Source of the DNA: Stagonosporopsis chrysanthemi
Taxonomy: Eukaryota > Ascomycota > Dothideomycetes > Pleosporales > Didymellaceae
Assembly: GCA_022560025.1 (NCBI GenBank)
Contig: JAFISE010000016.1
Coordinates: 62,001-126,000, forward strand
Direction of reading: 5' to 3'
Length of the DNA stretch: 64,000 nucleotides
Part shown: positions 41,363-52,600 of the stretch, piece by piece
Layout of the letters: each line of letters starts with the position of its first letter
Position numbering within the stretch: position 1 is the stretch's first letter
Position numbers and translations under genes: made by a program
Notes under the pieces: model-generated
The model's input: only the letters and a program-made list of their open reading frames with translations
Databases searched by the model: none
Told to the model about the DNA's origin: nothing

Positions 41363-41625
41363 CACTAGGGGGTGCAATAATTCGCTTTCCCTCCACTAGA
41401 TGACATAAGCTTCCCATGAGATTTCGACTCCCGAAGTTGACAGTGAACAACATAGTAATAGTACTTGTGAATAGTGCTTTGCACCAGTCTTAGTAGCGCT
41501 ACCTAATAAAACGCCTAAATACTAGTTATCTACTTTGTTGTGTACAATTACAATTGGGAGCTGAAATCTCGTGAGGAGTTGATGTCATCTATCGGAGGAA
41601 AAGCAAATTATTGCACCCCCTAGTG
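41363..41625. mobile_element. MITE with ~75-bp terminal inverted repeats
   Basis: A 263-bp noncoding element begins CACTAGGGGGTGCAATAATT, and its other end is the near-perfect inverted copy. The inverted match continues inward with substitutions for about 75 bp per side (for example TAGATGACAT and GAGATTTC are found in both arms), leaving about 110 bp of unpaired centre. ACGC flanks both ends (41359-41362 and 41626-41629), a candidate 4-bp target-site duplication. The CACTA terminus recalls the CACTA/EnSpm group, which usually makes 3-bp duplications, so the superfamily is open. There is no transposase, so it is non-autonomous. No other copy is visible in this window. Confidence 0.85.
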
Positions 41626-41953
41626 ACGCTATATAAATGATGCCATAAGCAATGTTCGACCCAGATTGAGATCTTTTACGCCAAGAGGTAAATTGATGGC
41701 CGACGATGAGTCTCATCAGTATGGCACTATCTTGGGCCCGGTAAACGCAGGGCTGTTAATTCGTTCAGTAGATGCAAAAGAGCAGAAGCAAGACGGTTGA
41801 ACATCATCATATAAACATTAAAAAGTGGTATCGTGCTCCATAATATCAGTACACTGACAAAAACGCCATGCAATGCAATGTGGCACCCATGCCATGCCAT
41901 GGGATCGTAACAACTTTTAAAGACCTGCACCCAATGCGTTATAAATCAAGGCC

Positions 41954-43645
41954 TCATGATAGTGAGAACTTGTTGAACATCTTCTTCCATGACGACCTGG
42001 GACTCTCCTCCCAAGTCTCGGATACCTCTTCGACAAACTGCCCAGTGACAAGGTCCGCCTCAGCAGGGTTGATGAGTGCGGGCCTGTACACAGTCTTGTG
42101 GCCAATGTACAAAACAGCGAAGAGAATCAGACTGATGTACGCGATGAAGAAATCTTCTACGTTCCACGGGACAAACGCGGTGAACCCCTGAGTGATGGTG
42201 ATGATGGCTGTGAACGCCAAACCATACCAAGCCATGGGTGCGCCTCCCCAGGACTTGAACGGCAGAGTGTCGCGATCGATGTTCTGTGCCTTGAGAGCCC
42301 TCATAAAGGCAATGTGGCAGATGCACACACAAGACCATGCGATGAAGCCAGCTACAGATACGATGTTTAGTAGCCAGTTAAAGGCTTCCGTCCCGCTAGC
42401 AGAGCAGTTCATGTAACCGAGCAGACCCATTGCAGCCGTGACGGCGGTGGCGTAGTATGGCACGCCCTTCTTCGTGGTCTTCTTGAGCAGAGCTGGTCCG
42501 CAGCCATTCTCAGCAAGACCAACAAGGATACGGCTGCCAGAGTAGACGTTTGAGCTGGCGGCAGACAGAACTACAGTCAAAAGGACGGCATTGAAGATAT
42601 CCGGGAGCGCGTTTACGCCAGCGAGTTGAATGGCGATGACAAGGGGAGAAGAACCGGCGTTTGTGGCTCCAATGGCGATCGACTCGTTATCGTAGGGGAC
42701 CAGAATGCCAACGAAGAAGATGGTAAAGATAAACAGGGTGAAAATGCTCCAGAACGTGTTGCGGATAGCCCTCGGCATGGTGACTCGGGGATTTGCAGAT
42801 TCTCCAGCGCCAATGGCGCAGAGCTCGGTGCCCTGGAAAGCAAAGCCAGCCTTGATCAGGACAGCCCAGAATCCAACAAACTTGGCCAGAGCAACGTTGT
42901 CGGCGAGGTAAGGGGCAAATGCACCGGGCGAATCCCAGTACTGGAAGCCGATGTATCCCTGGGGCCCAACACCACCAGTGTTCATGATAATAGCGAAGAT
43001 CCAGAAACCAACAAGGGCGACGACCTTGATGGATGCAAACCAGAATTCGAATTCGCCAAAGATGTCAACAGGCAAGAAGTTGACCGCGGTGATTGGGAAC
43101 CAGAAGATTGTGATGAAAATGGCGATGTTCAAGTCCTGGTTCCACCACTGAATGATGAGGCCCGCTGCGGACAGCTCCAGCGCATATGTGATTGACCACG
43201 AAAACCAGTAGATCCAGCCCATAGCGAAGCCGAGACTGGGGTCAACAAAGCGGGAGGCGTATTGTGTGAAGGCACCAGCAATAGGTAGGTAGGTCGCCAT
43301 CTCGGCGAGAGACATCATGACTGAGTACACCAAAGTACCAACAAAAACGTAGGCGAGCAGCGCGCCGGCCGGACCAGCTGTGTTGATCGAGCTTCCACTG
43401 GCGATGAAGACACCGGTACCGACAGTTCCGCCTGTATTAAATCAGCAAATGCTTCACTCAGAGATCATTGTCCCAGACGCACCGATAGCTACGAATTGCA
43501 GATGACGACTCGAGAGCTTCCTCTGCAGCTCATCGGCTTGAGGTGTCTGCTGCTTCTCAAGGTCGCTTGTCGAGTTGGCAACCGACTTGCCCGAGTGGTT
43601 GTCCATCTTGGGCGCAATGTCATCGGGTCCTTGTGTTGCGGCCAT
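41954..43645 (-). CDS. Amino acid permease (fungal YAT/APC family)
   Basis: Exons are 43483-43645 and 41954-43431, with a 51-nt GT-AG intron; 546 aa. The hydrophilic N-terminus (about 45 aa) is followed by RKLSSRHLQFVAIGGTVGTG, the conserved first-helix signature of APC transporters, then about 12 TM helices (MSLAEMATYLPIAGAFTQYA, AGFAFQGTELCAIGAGES, SNVYSGSRILVGLAENG). The C-terminus is short and charged. It imports amino acids across the plasma membrane by proton symport; the substrate range cannot be told. The TVGTGVF helix break and the GTEL motif are both present, so the protein looks functional. It stands alone, with large intergenic stretches on both sides. Confidence 0.94.
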
Positions 43646-45381
43646 CGTGACGATGAAAGAATTGTGCCCTGTGTCGGGACGTGAGGTCTGGTAGACAGAA
43701 TCGCGGAGTCACTGAACTATGGATCAGGCACAGCAACTGGGGAAACCGACGTATTTCAATCGCGCTCGTGCGATTCTGTGGAGCCATTTTCTATCGCGTC
43801 AACATTCTGACTGTCAGCCGTCGGCCAACTCCATGCTCTGGCTGTCGCATCGACCACTGAAATTTTCTCGATGGTCCACTTGATGGGCAAAGACCACAAA
43901 CTCGGCGCGCCAGTTGCCGACGATGATCCGTGACCGTCTGGTGATTCGCGCCGAGCGCAAATTTTGAGCAAGGACATTATCGGTTATGGGCGGGTCATCG
44001 CGCCCCGTTCGCCTGAACTTGCACGACACAGGCAAGCGCGATGTTACCGCGCTGCATGACTGAACCTGAATGGCTGCTGGCAGAGAAAAGTCTGCACTCT
44101 AGCAAACCGTTCCGGTTCCGTCACTGGCGGCAGCTGGAAGGGTTGGGAATGGCGGCGGCTCGTTCCTTCCCCGGGTACTGGAAATAAGCGCTTGGCGACG
44201 AATTAGAACATGGTAACGCCGCAGAGCCTCCCCACCAGCCTTCTGGAGAACCTCACACAGACCTCTCTCACATACGTGCTGACTCAAATTGTGAGTGTTT
44301 CTATTGACTAACAATTGATTGTAGAGATATCGAGCGGAGAACGTCCATGCAGATCCTTCTAGCAGAACACCTGTGACTCCAAAAGTGCCCAGGTGTGCCA
44401 GGGGTCTTAGCAGAACACGCGATGCGATGCAGCGTGCACCACACAAACGATATATACCGCAATCCTGCGATCCTGCAGTAATCTGAATGAAGATCCTTCG
44501 ACCGAGGAAGGCAGCCCGGGACAAGATGTCCCGGTATTCACAGTTACATTCCCGTGGCGCGATCTATACTAGCATGTAACCATTCCTTTGATATGCTCTC
44601 AACACAAATGGTTCGAATCATAGACTCGATCCTGTCACATCAAAAGCGACAAGGCAAACCGCAAGCGTCTTGCAACCTGAACCATGACTCCTGAACGGTA
44701 GCAAGACGGAAAGTCAGTCTGACTACACGATCTCATCGATCGCAACAGTCCCAACAATCACAACAATCGACCACCCCGCAAAGTACGATATGTGTCGACC
44801 CATCGAGCTCCTGCTGCGTCAGAGCTAGAAGGACCTTAGGACTAGATTTTGATGTCTCAGCCTTACGCACGTCCAGAACGTGTCGTACGACAAACAAACT
44901 GAGACAGACTCGCCTATAGAACCCCAAGGGGTCCCGTCAGGTACGGATCCGGGGCTGTTTTAGTATATGCAGGTCTACGACTTAGGACTAACCTGTTCGA
45001 GGCAGACTTAATTGTCGCATGATTCGATACGGTTCACTTCAACAATGAGGTCAACGTACTACGCAATGTGACTTTGCCGCCACATGGAGGGGTCTCTCAG
45101 ACTGCTTGTCATCCTGAGTAGGCCTCATTGAGCATGCATCGTCGCCATTCTCTTTCGAAACGGCATATCGGCGTGATGGTCTTCATCGTCATTACGATCG
45201 TTGCTGTAGACGGAGAGCTGTTTCAGCGCCACCGGCAAGCTCGCTTGTAACGATAGAAGCTGGTTGACTTCATCAGATAGGCATCAAAAGCTCTGCGATT
45301 CCCCTTTCTCATCTACACGAGCGTTTATAACAGAGCCTTGACTCCGCAAGTATATATCGCCGACAGTCAAGAACATCACAC
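43646..45381. other. Intergenic between divergent genes, no gene seen
   Basis: 1.7 kb between the permease and the gene at 45382; it should contain both promoters. An upstream ATG at 43785-43787 opens a short frame overlapping the permease start out of phase, if it is transcribed. No repeats or domains. Confidence 0.45.
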
Positions 45382-46636
45382 ATGATGTCCGACGGGGTAC
45401 AAAAGCTACACTGGACGCAACGGATTGCTCTGGTACGGCACAATCTCCACGCTGCTCGACGGACAGGTGACTTCAGCTTCTTCAAATCACTGCAAGCACA
45501 TGCGCTTATCGATGGCACCGATCATGTTGCGCTGCTCAACCAGAGCCTCGGCGATAACGCGGACGGCGTTCTCTCGACGCTTGACAACCTCAATGCCGGC
45601 ATTGCATATGTCCATCAGGATGCGTTCAAAGCTATATACGATTCCGCAAAGAACAACATGCAGACAGGCGAAGATACGCTAGCCAGTCGAAAGTCACTGC
45701 TCCGAGTGGACATCTGTCAGCAACGCGATATGGCGGACCATGCCATCGACAAAACAACAAACTCCGCTATAAACCTCATTCAGAGCCAGCCAGCTCATTG
45801 TCAGGAAGCAGTGGCGAATGCCTGGATTACTGGTGCTACGATTATGGCTGACGCTGTCTGTGTGTGTCTGAACGAGATGAATACCCTTGAGGACCACCTC
45901 GATGATTTCATCAGTCTCGAGTACTCGTGGAACAGCATCCAATCCTCTGTCGATGCCGCCATCTCAGCGCTCCGCGGCATTTTTAGTCTTATGACCACTG
46001 CCTCCCAGCCCGCTGCGCCTAGCAAGAACCGCAACCTCAGTGTTTCTTCGGCCAGTAGCCAGGATCATGGTGGCACAGCCAGCACACGCAGTCGCAACTC
46101 CTCCACCGCCTCAGCACTCAGCATGATAAAGCGAGCCTTCAGCGTGAGCGCCCCATCTGGACCGCCAGCATCCAAGTCAGCTCGCAGCAGCATAGGCGGC
46201 GCCATGAATCTGCCGCTGCCCGACCCCAACTCAAGGGGCTTCCGGGCAAGTATCAGTGCCGCGTGTCCCACTAAGATGTCCAACTTTGGTGACCACCCCC
46301 ATACCATATTGACTACCATCCCCCCGACGCCAGCAGTCATTGATATGAGTACACCTGACATGAGCAACCCTTTCAAAGAGAACCCTGACTACTTTGCCTT
46401 TGACATGGGAGGTAGTAGTCGGAAAAAGGAACCTGAGCAGGGCAGTGAAGGAGAGATGCTGCATATGTAAGTTCGCCTGGTGACCATGGCATAGTCTGAC
46501 ACCATGCTGACTGTGATAAAGCGAGGACCTTGACCCCTTGTACTCGCCGACAATCATTGAGATGCCTCAGCCGCTGAAGATCCGTCGTATGTCCGAGTCT
46601 TTTGACATGACCAACCCCGACGGTATCGCTGTTTGA
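45382..46636 (+). CDS. Helical protein of unknown function, 399 aa
   Basis: Exons are 45382-46466 and 46522-46636 with a 55-nt GT-AG intron. It starts MMSDGVQKLHWTQRIALVRH; the second codon could also initiate. The N-terminal ~200 residues look alpha-helical with many Ala/Asp/Asn/Gln and several Cys (for example NNMQTGEDTLASRKSLLRVD, CVCLNEMNTLEDHLDDF). The middle (about 205-270) is Ser-rich and disordered. The C-terminal half has short conserved-looking motifs (NPFKENPDYFAFDM, LDPLYSPTIIEMPQPLKIRR). No signal peptide or TM. Not recognised. It converges with the membrane-protein gene at 46803, with 166 bp between the stops. Confidence 0.75.
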
Positions 46637-46802
46637 ACGCAAAAATGTCTCCTTTGTGTAATGCTGGTGTTATGCGTTTGTGTTATTTGTTGTCGAGATC
46701 TGACGGCAGGTACGTGCTATCAGTCACACAGGGATCTGTACAGGGGCGCAAGATTCTGAGGAAAGAATTGATTGATTTAAACATTAGGTAGCCGAGATTC
46801 AA

Positions 46803-47579
46803 TCATAAACCAATCTTGCTTTTGCGTTCCACGTATATTCTACGCACATAGTCCAAGCCGCTCCAGTCCATAAGCGTACTCCCTCCGCTTTTTCTCTCGC
46901 CATCATTCTTGCTCATATGGTGGGCGTCTGGCACAACGACTTCTGGCACAACGACTTCAGGCAGAGGTAGCGGCGTAGTTGTTGCGCTTTCTGACATCGA
47001 GCTTATGCTATCGCTCCTGAACCAAGTGCGCATGCCCCGACTCCCAGTTGTTCCTACACTCTGCCTCCGCCCTTCTTTGTCCGGATTCGTGAGCCGCCAA
47101 GGCTTACGATCGAGCGAAAACCAACTCGCTGTTGAAGGTGGCTTTTTTGGGCTTGGAAGACCAAGCTCGTGGATCTCTTTGATCGGCAGCTCGTAGTACC
47201 GCAGGCTCGCTGTGGGCGCCTCGACCGGATCATCGTAGGGTCTGATAGGCGCTGATGACGAAACTGCAAGCGGGCAGCTGATTTGCCTTTTGTGTCTTTG
47301 TCCCTCCGTAACCGTCTCGGATTCACGTGGGGATTCAGGTGTAAGGGGCGCCTTGCGCTTGGTGAACCACGATTTGTTGCGCTCGTGGTGCATGCCAAGG
47401 TAGTAAAAGACCCCGGCAAGAACAATGACACATATTGCTATCGCAAAGCCACTACCAATGTTTGGAGGAGTTGTGCCGCGCTTCGCTTGCCGGTGTCCAG
47501 GGAGAGGGCTGGCGGAGATGGTTCGGAGCAAGATGGAGATAAGAGCTAGCGCTATGGGCGATCGGACGGAGAGCATCAT
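46803..47579 (-). CDS. Signal-peptide plus single-TM protein, function unknown
   Basis: A single exon of 258 aa from MMLSVRSPIALALISILLRTISA, a likely signal peptide. A very short ectodomain (about 20 aa) is followed by a TM helix (about 43-62, GSGFAIAICVIVLAGVFYYLG) and a ~195-residue cytosolic tail with Ser/Pro-rich and basic patches, including IKEIHELGLPSPKKPP, a VVVPEVVVP repeat (encoded by a duplicated GTTGTGCCAGAAGTC-type segment near 46930-46960) and a basic C-terminus. It has the same layout as the proteins at 34738 and 35796. Function not known. Confidence 0.75.
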   Translation of the reverse strand: MMLSVRSPIALALISILLRTISASPLPGHRQAKRGTTPPNIGSGFAIAICVIVLAGVFYYLGMHHERNKSWFTKRKAPLTPESPRESETVTEGQRHKRQISCPLAVSSSAPIRPYDDPVEAPTASLRYYELPIKEIHELGLPSPKKPPSTASWFSLDRKPWRLTNPDKEGRRQSVGTTGSRGMRTWFRSDSISSMSESATTTPLPLPEVVVPEVVVPDAHHMSKNDGERKSGGSTLMDWSGLDYVRRIYVERKSKIGL

Positions 47580-47798
47580 GTTGAGGTTGCAATACTGTGG
47601 AGCTTGTGACCAGGAGCTGATAAGTACTTAATGCACTGCAGAAGTCTAGATCGCAGTCAAAATCGAGTTACTTCGGTGCTGTCATCGTATGCAACCCGAT
47701 TGGGCTTCGCGTCGGGTTTCGGGGACTTAAGGTGCATGCTCGACTGACATAGGGCAAAGCCCCGCTGCTTGTTATATAGATTATCGGTACCCGAGATG

Positions 47799-48463
47799 TC
47801 ATAATCTCGTCCAGGTGTGCTTGAAGAGGCGGTCCATCGCGTCTGCAATCAGTTCGTTCATGTGGCTGACGCTGCCTATAAACGAATGGTCTCCGAATCC
47901 GATCAAAACTATCCTTTTCTGAAAATCAGCGCTACCCAGCTCTCGGACTCGGTACAAAATACTTCTACCTGATGTAAAGACCCAATTCCGTTGTTCAACT
48001 GTGCTTCGCAAGAGGGGGATCGAGTTGCTAAACAATAGGTCTCATTCCAGCGCACGTTCTGGTTGCTAAGTCATGTTGATCTGGCTTCTTCCCAGAAGTG
48101 ATCGAATACATCACAGTCCAAAGGCTTGTAAGGGTTTGAACATCGGAATTATTGGTTATAACGGCTGCGACAGCGTCTCGATATCCTTTAAGAAATTTGT
48201 TTTTAAGACCTGGTAACGACTGTCGTAAACTCCTCTTCATAGCCAGATGGATCTCCAGTTTTGTTGAACTCGAGTTCGCCGCTTTGAGTGTGATCGAGAT
48301 CAAATTGCTCGGATGAGGTACGTAATTTGATGAAGAGGCTGCTGTCGATATTAGGAAGTCTTAGCAGGTGTGCAAAGAAGGAAATCGGGCGGTCTTCGCG
48401 GCGATTGTCCGTTAAGGCTTTAGAAAGTAACTCCCTCATCTGCCGTGCGTGTGTTGGTATCAA
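47799..48463 (-). pseudogene. Decayed gene with two frameshifts
   Basis: Three consecutive minus-strand segments in different frames read like one protein: 48203-48463 (MRELLSKALTDNRREDRPIS..., LPNIDSSLFIKLRTSSEQFD), 48028-48240 (LKNKFLKGYRDAVAAVITNN..., SLWTVMYSITSGKKPDQHD) and 47799-48035 (SNSIPLLRSTVEQRNWVFTS..., HMNELIADAMDRLFKHTWTRL). The shifts fall near an A-run at about 48196 and near 48030, and no GT-AG intron of usable length bridges them. Upstream of 48463 I find no clear 5' part. Family not recognised. Alternatives are tiny introns or sequencing indels. Confidence 0.4.
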
Positions 48464-48654
48464 TTGCCAGAAAGAAAGACTGATGCTAGGCTAAGCCCAC
48501 TTGCGCTTCTCGGGACCTATATATTGAACTATACTTGAGATGTTCATCTTCCAAAGAACCGAAAAGCGAGAGACGATACGGCAGTTTGATCGGGGTCAAG
48601 CAAATGGCTTGTTCTAAGGCAAAATCTTATTACAGTATGAGAGAGGATTGTATC

Positions 48655-49638
48655 CTAGGCATTGGCCGTACCAGTTCTCCCGATATGCAAGTCCAACGTC
48701 TTCGCGAGCATGTACAAGAGCTCCACTCTATCACACCTGACGCCTTTGGCCTGGCCCATCCTGACCGTGTTCCCGATAATGGCTTCAACCTCAATCCGTC
48801 GACCAGTCTGTACATCTTGGAGCATGCTCGGTTCGATACCAGCATGGGTAGGTATCCGTGCTCTGGCTCGCCCAAGCTCGAACTGCACTTTCTCTTCGGT
48901 GATGTTGTAGCCGTATGCGGCAGCAATATCCCGTATCTCCATCATAACAGCTTCAATTACGCCAGGAGCTCCGGAATAGCTTTCAAGCACATCTGTATCT
49001 TTGCTGAACGCAAGAGCGCAGATTGGGTTCCAGGATGCGTTGATTAGCAATTTGGTCCATCTGATGAGCTGGACGTCCTCGTGAAAAATAGCAGTCGCGC
49101 CAGCGGCTTGAACAAGGCCTAAGAAGGCTTTGGAGTGTTGATTTGATGCAGATGAGGGGTATGCGCCAACCTCGAGTCGTTCTATCTCGCCATGCTTGAT
49201 TACGCCCGCCGGTCGTTGGGTTGCGGGAAAATACAGCACCGTGCTGACGATCGGATTATCAGGGTATGCAGTGCGATATTCTTCTTCTATACCAATTCCG
49301 TTCTGAAGAAGTACGATGACAGTATGTCCTGGTGTTACAACCGGGGCAATCCGGTCAGGCACTGTGCCGGGGATGGCTTTGCTGCACACGACGATATAGT
49401 CAAACGGGGCCACTTCTAGAGATGCTGCCTCTTCGCAATCCCGAACAACTGTCGGCTTGAAATGTATCCCCTGGCCAAAGATGGAGGAGTTGATGACGAA
49501 CCCGTCATTCTTCGCGATGTCGTAGTTGGAGCGACAGACGGCGGTAGTGGTTGAAGTTTTTGACAACAACCAAAGATAGACGGTCCCAATTCCGCCAGCA
49601 CCAAACAGCAACACCCTTGGTTTCGTGTTCGCAGTCAT
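48655..49638 (-). CDS. Ketopantoate reductase family oxidoreductase (ApbA/PanE-like)
   Basis: A single exon of 327 aa from ATG 49636-49638 (MTANTKPRVLLFGAGGIGTV); the open frame extends 12 codons further but only with a TTG. Visible: the N-terminal Rossmann GxGGxG (GAGGIG), the VCRSNYDI strand, FDYIVVCSKA, LLQNGIGIEEEY, and the C-terminal ketopantoate reductase helix domain with the substrate/cofactor-side motif KLLINASWNPICAL. PanE reduces 2-dehydropantoate to pantoate with NADPH in pantothenate synthesis, but fungi carry several paralogues of this fold with unknown substrates. This one is more likely such a paralogue than the pathway enzyme. The reading frame is intact. Confidence 0.88.
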   Translation of the reverse strand: MTANTKPRVLLFGAGGIGTVYLWLLSKTSTTTAVCRSNYDIAKNDGFVINSSIFGQGIHFKPTVVRDCEEAASLEVAPFDYIVVCSKAIPGTVPDRIAPVVTPGHTVIVLLQNGIGIEEEYRTAYPDNPIVSTVLYFPATQRPAGVIKHGEIERLEVGAYPSSASNQHSKAFLGLVQAAGATAIFHEDVQLIRWTKLLINASWNPICALAFSKDTDVLESYSGAPGVIEAVMMEIRDIAAAYGYNITEEKVQFELGRARARIPTHAGIEPSMLQDVQTGRRIEVEAIIGNTVRMGQAKGVRCDRVELLYMLAKTLDLHIGRTGTANA

Positions 49639-52600
49639 TGTCACGGAATTGGAGTTGAGAAGAGTTGATGACAAGAGCGTGCCGGTAGCGGAAGTCGCGC
49701 CTTCTCTTGCTGTTCGTAGGGCGTGGCGCCCCCCACTTTCGCTTTCGTGATGTTTGCTCCATCAGCTTATCTCTGTGTGATTCTTCAAAATCGCTATGAG
49801 ACTGACATTGCGTCTGCAAATGAGGATAGTTCACTGAGGATGTATCGGCCATGTCTGCAATGATGCCTGCGTTATCGAATGCGCCAAATCGAGCCTACTT
49901 CAAGTGCGATGCGTGCAAACTCTCCATTGAAAACGACGTGCGGCCCAACACGAGCTGAACAACTGGCATTCGCACAGCCTTGCACTCAGCCTGATGATGT
50001 GCCCGTCGGCATTTCGGTTTTCGTTTTCGCAACCTTGTGCTAACATTGTTTCGATTGGAATGATCTTGTCCTCGAAGGAGAACTCTACAATCGTGCTTGT
50101 CGGCAGCCTGCTGCCTGTCGGTTTGTTCTTTCGCATCGCGATGCTTGCCGGCACCATATGGACCCAGCCTCGTGGTTTCCGATTTTCAAATCTTGTTCCA
50201 AAGTCTCACTAGCCCTGATGGCTGACCTCACGGTAAATGCCCCGGTTTGCGACGAAATAGAGCCCACAGTAACTTCAAGATCATCGACTTGGACCCGGGC
50301 TGTGCACGTGGGCACAATTGAACCTCACTCGGGCTGAGATGAGGAAGATTACGAGATCAAGTGACGGTTTATGCCAACGACACGACTGACAATCCTTGCT
50401 CTGCACCCCAAGAAGTACAGCCTTGGGACAGCCGATTATCTGCTACAGAGCCACGTATCATTACTACACACAGTATTGACATGTTCGACCCTGCAGCCAT
50501 ACAACCATCTGCGCCGCCCGCACAGCCGGCATCTAGGGACCACGTTAATAGTCATTGTTGGCAGAGTCTTAGGTGTCATATAACTAGCTATGATTGCGAG
50601 ATCATACCCTAGATGGTAAGGAAGAGGCAAACCGAGTGGATCACTGCTACACAACGAAGTGGAATGGTGCACTCCGGTGAAACGCAAAGTCATTAACAAT
50701 GTGAGCTAGAGACTAATCTGATCAAATACAAAGAGTTCATCAAGGTTGAAAGCTTAGCGGACGGAAGGTGCACAACTTTGCTAAACCCATACCTTGAGCA
50801 ATGCAGCTGAATACGTGAAACGACCTCGGTATCGACACGTGAAGTGTCAGGGTCATTAGTGGCAGCGCGGCCATTGCTACTCTCAGATCCTGCTTTCGTG
50901 CATGTGTGCAAAACTAGAAATCGATAAATTTGACTCGATCTGTTTGTGTAGAACGAATGATAATTTTCTTCCAGCACAGCAAGAACCTCTATAGTGTCTT
51001 GGTATTTCAGTTGAGCCGACCACCCTTCTATGTTGCCAGCGGCCAGCACGAGGAAATATCACTGGCTCTTGACTCATGGCATGAGCAGATTGGTCGTAAA
51101 AATGCCCGACACCGCTCGTATCAATCAACTCAGGCCTGGACCCCGAGATGTTTTGGGGCGCTACTCGATACCACCCTCGCCTACGATGCCTATACCATAT
51201 TAACTAATGAACTTGTTATCCTGCTAGCAATGCATTCAGACTCAGGTGTCTGAATCGCAGCCATAGTGCAGCGTACAGATGGTGAATTGGCTGGGCACGT
51301 CAAGCGGCGCATCCGTGGAATGGTTCATGCAGTGTCACGGGGATGGGCCAGCTGAACCCTTATTGTGCAACACCCTGGCGCTGTCACTGCCACGAGGAAA
51401 AGCGGGAACCACGGAACAGCGAGGCCGAAGAGCCGAGAAACCCAACAATTGAGATAGCGGCGGGAAAAGATCATCGTCCGCATAGGGTCTCGATAGTACC
51501 GCAGTCTTTTCTTTGTTCTGTCGCGTGGAAGCGCGCAAGCCGGCACGATGCTGCTTTGTCCTGCTTTTCAACTTAGAGCCTTGCGAATGATGAGCATACC
51601 GGCAGAAAGGAGACGACCGAGATCTCCCGGAGAATGGAGACGATGGGATTTAATTGCTAGGCAGAAAGCTCTTCTGAGGCTATGAAACTATACGCACCAA
51701 TCGGCTTGAAAACATGTATTGAATGAACACATCGAACTCGATCGCCCGGTCTCCCGATCGATGTCCACTCTCATGAATGAGAGCACTAGACCTTGGTTGA
51801 CCGTTGCGAGAGGAAAGTCAAATCAGCGGGCAATGCGGGTGCATCGATCGCGTGATGCATACGAGCAACTGCGCAGCAACGGGTCTCGCGGCGAGGCTCC
51901 GGCCGGTGGCACTAATGCAACCTGAAACTGCACTTGCCAATTGACCGCTGGAGGCAGCAGATTATCGATAGCTTCCTCGCTAGTTAGAAGCGCTGTAGAG
52001 CCAAGACGTCTGCCGGTGCTTCGACGTTGGCAGATGATTTGCATCGCAGGCGATAGGCAGACGATAGGCGGATGTCAGGTACAGCTTGAAGCTGCCGCAC
52101 CATGTCGCAGAGTAATCGCTCGTACGACCTGATGGGTAGCTTTCAAGAGATGGCATGAGCTCGTCATGCAGCTGCAAAGATAACGGCGTGGAGAGGGCTG
52201 TCGCTTCGCAACCTTTGCCCACGAGCCGGTCGTGATTATGGCTCTGCTTCGGCAAAGTTGGTCCATGTCGTGCAACAGCATGTTGCTGGGCGAGCACTTC
52301 ACCAAACTTTGAGGCTATTGGAGTTCTGGACGGCTAAAGTCAGGGGGACGATCAACCTCGGTGGCAGGACGGGCGCTAAAAGGAGATCTCCTTCCGACGC
52401 TAAGTCTCCTCTGGCGGAGATATCCACCTTTTCCTTGATTGAGCACCCGCCAACCTCAAAAAATGACCCATGTCGATATCCTTGTTGGGTATACTACCAG
52501 CCACGACTGCCAAAGTGGACTTAGCCGGACATTTTAAGCGAAGGAATACACGATGGCCTTGCCAACGATTTCGGCGTTTGAGATTTTGCGACAGGAGAAT

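Larger units (their letters stand above)
39743..41953. other. Intergenic region with MITE and a possible gene remnant
   Basis: 2.2 kb between the hydrophobin and the amino acid permease. It holds the hydrophobin promoter, a protein-like minus-strand remnant (40252-40645) and a MITE (41363-41625). Otherwise nothing is recognised. Confidence 0.5.

Noticed and set aside
44606..44626. Box B-like GGTTCGAATC
   Set aside because: Flanking bases do not pair as a T-stem and no box A lies at the right distance.
49861..49960. Short plus-strand peptide with a CxxC (FKCDACK) suggesting a zinc cluster
   Set aside because: Only two cysteines and a stop after about 35 codons; no Zn2Cys6 pattern.
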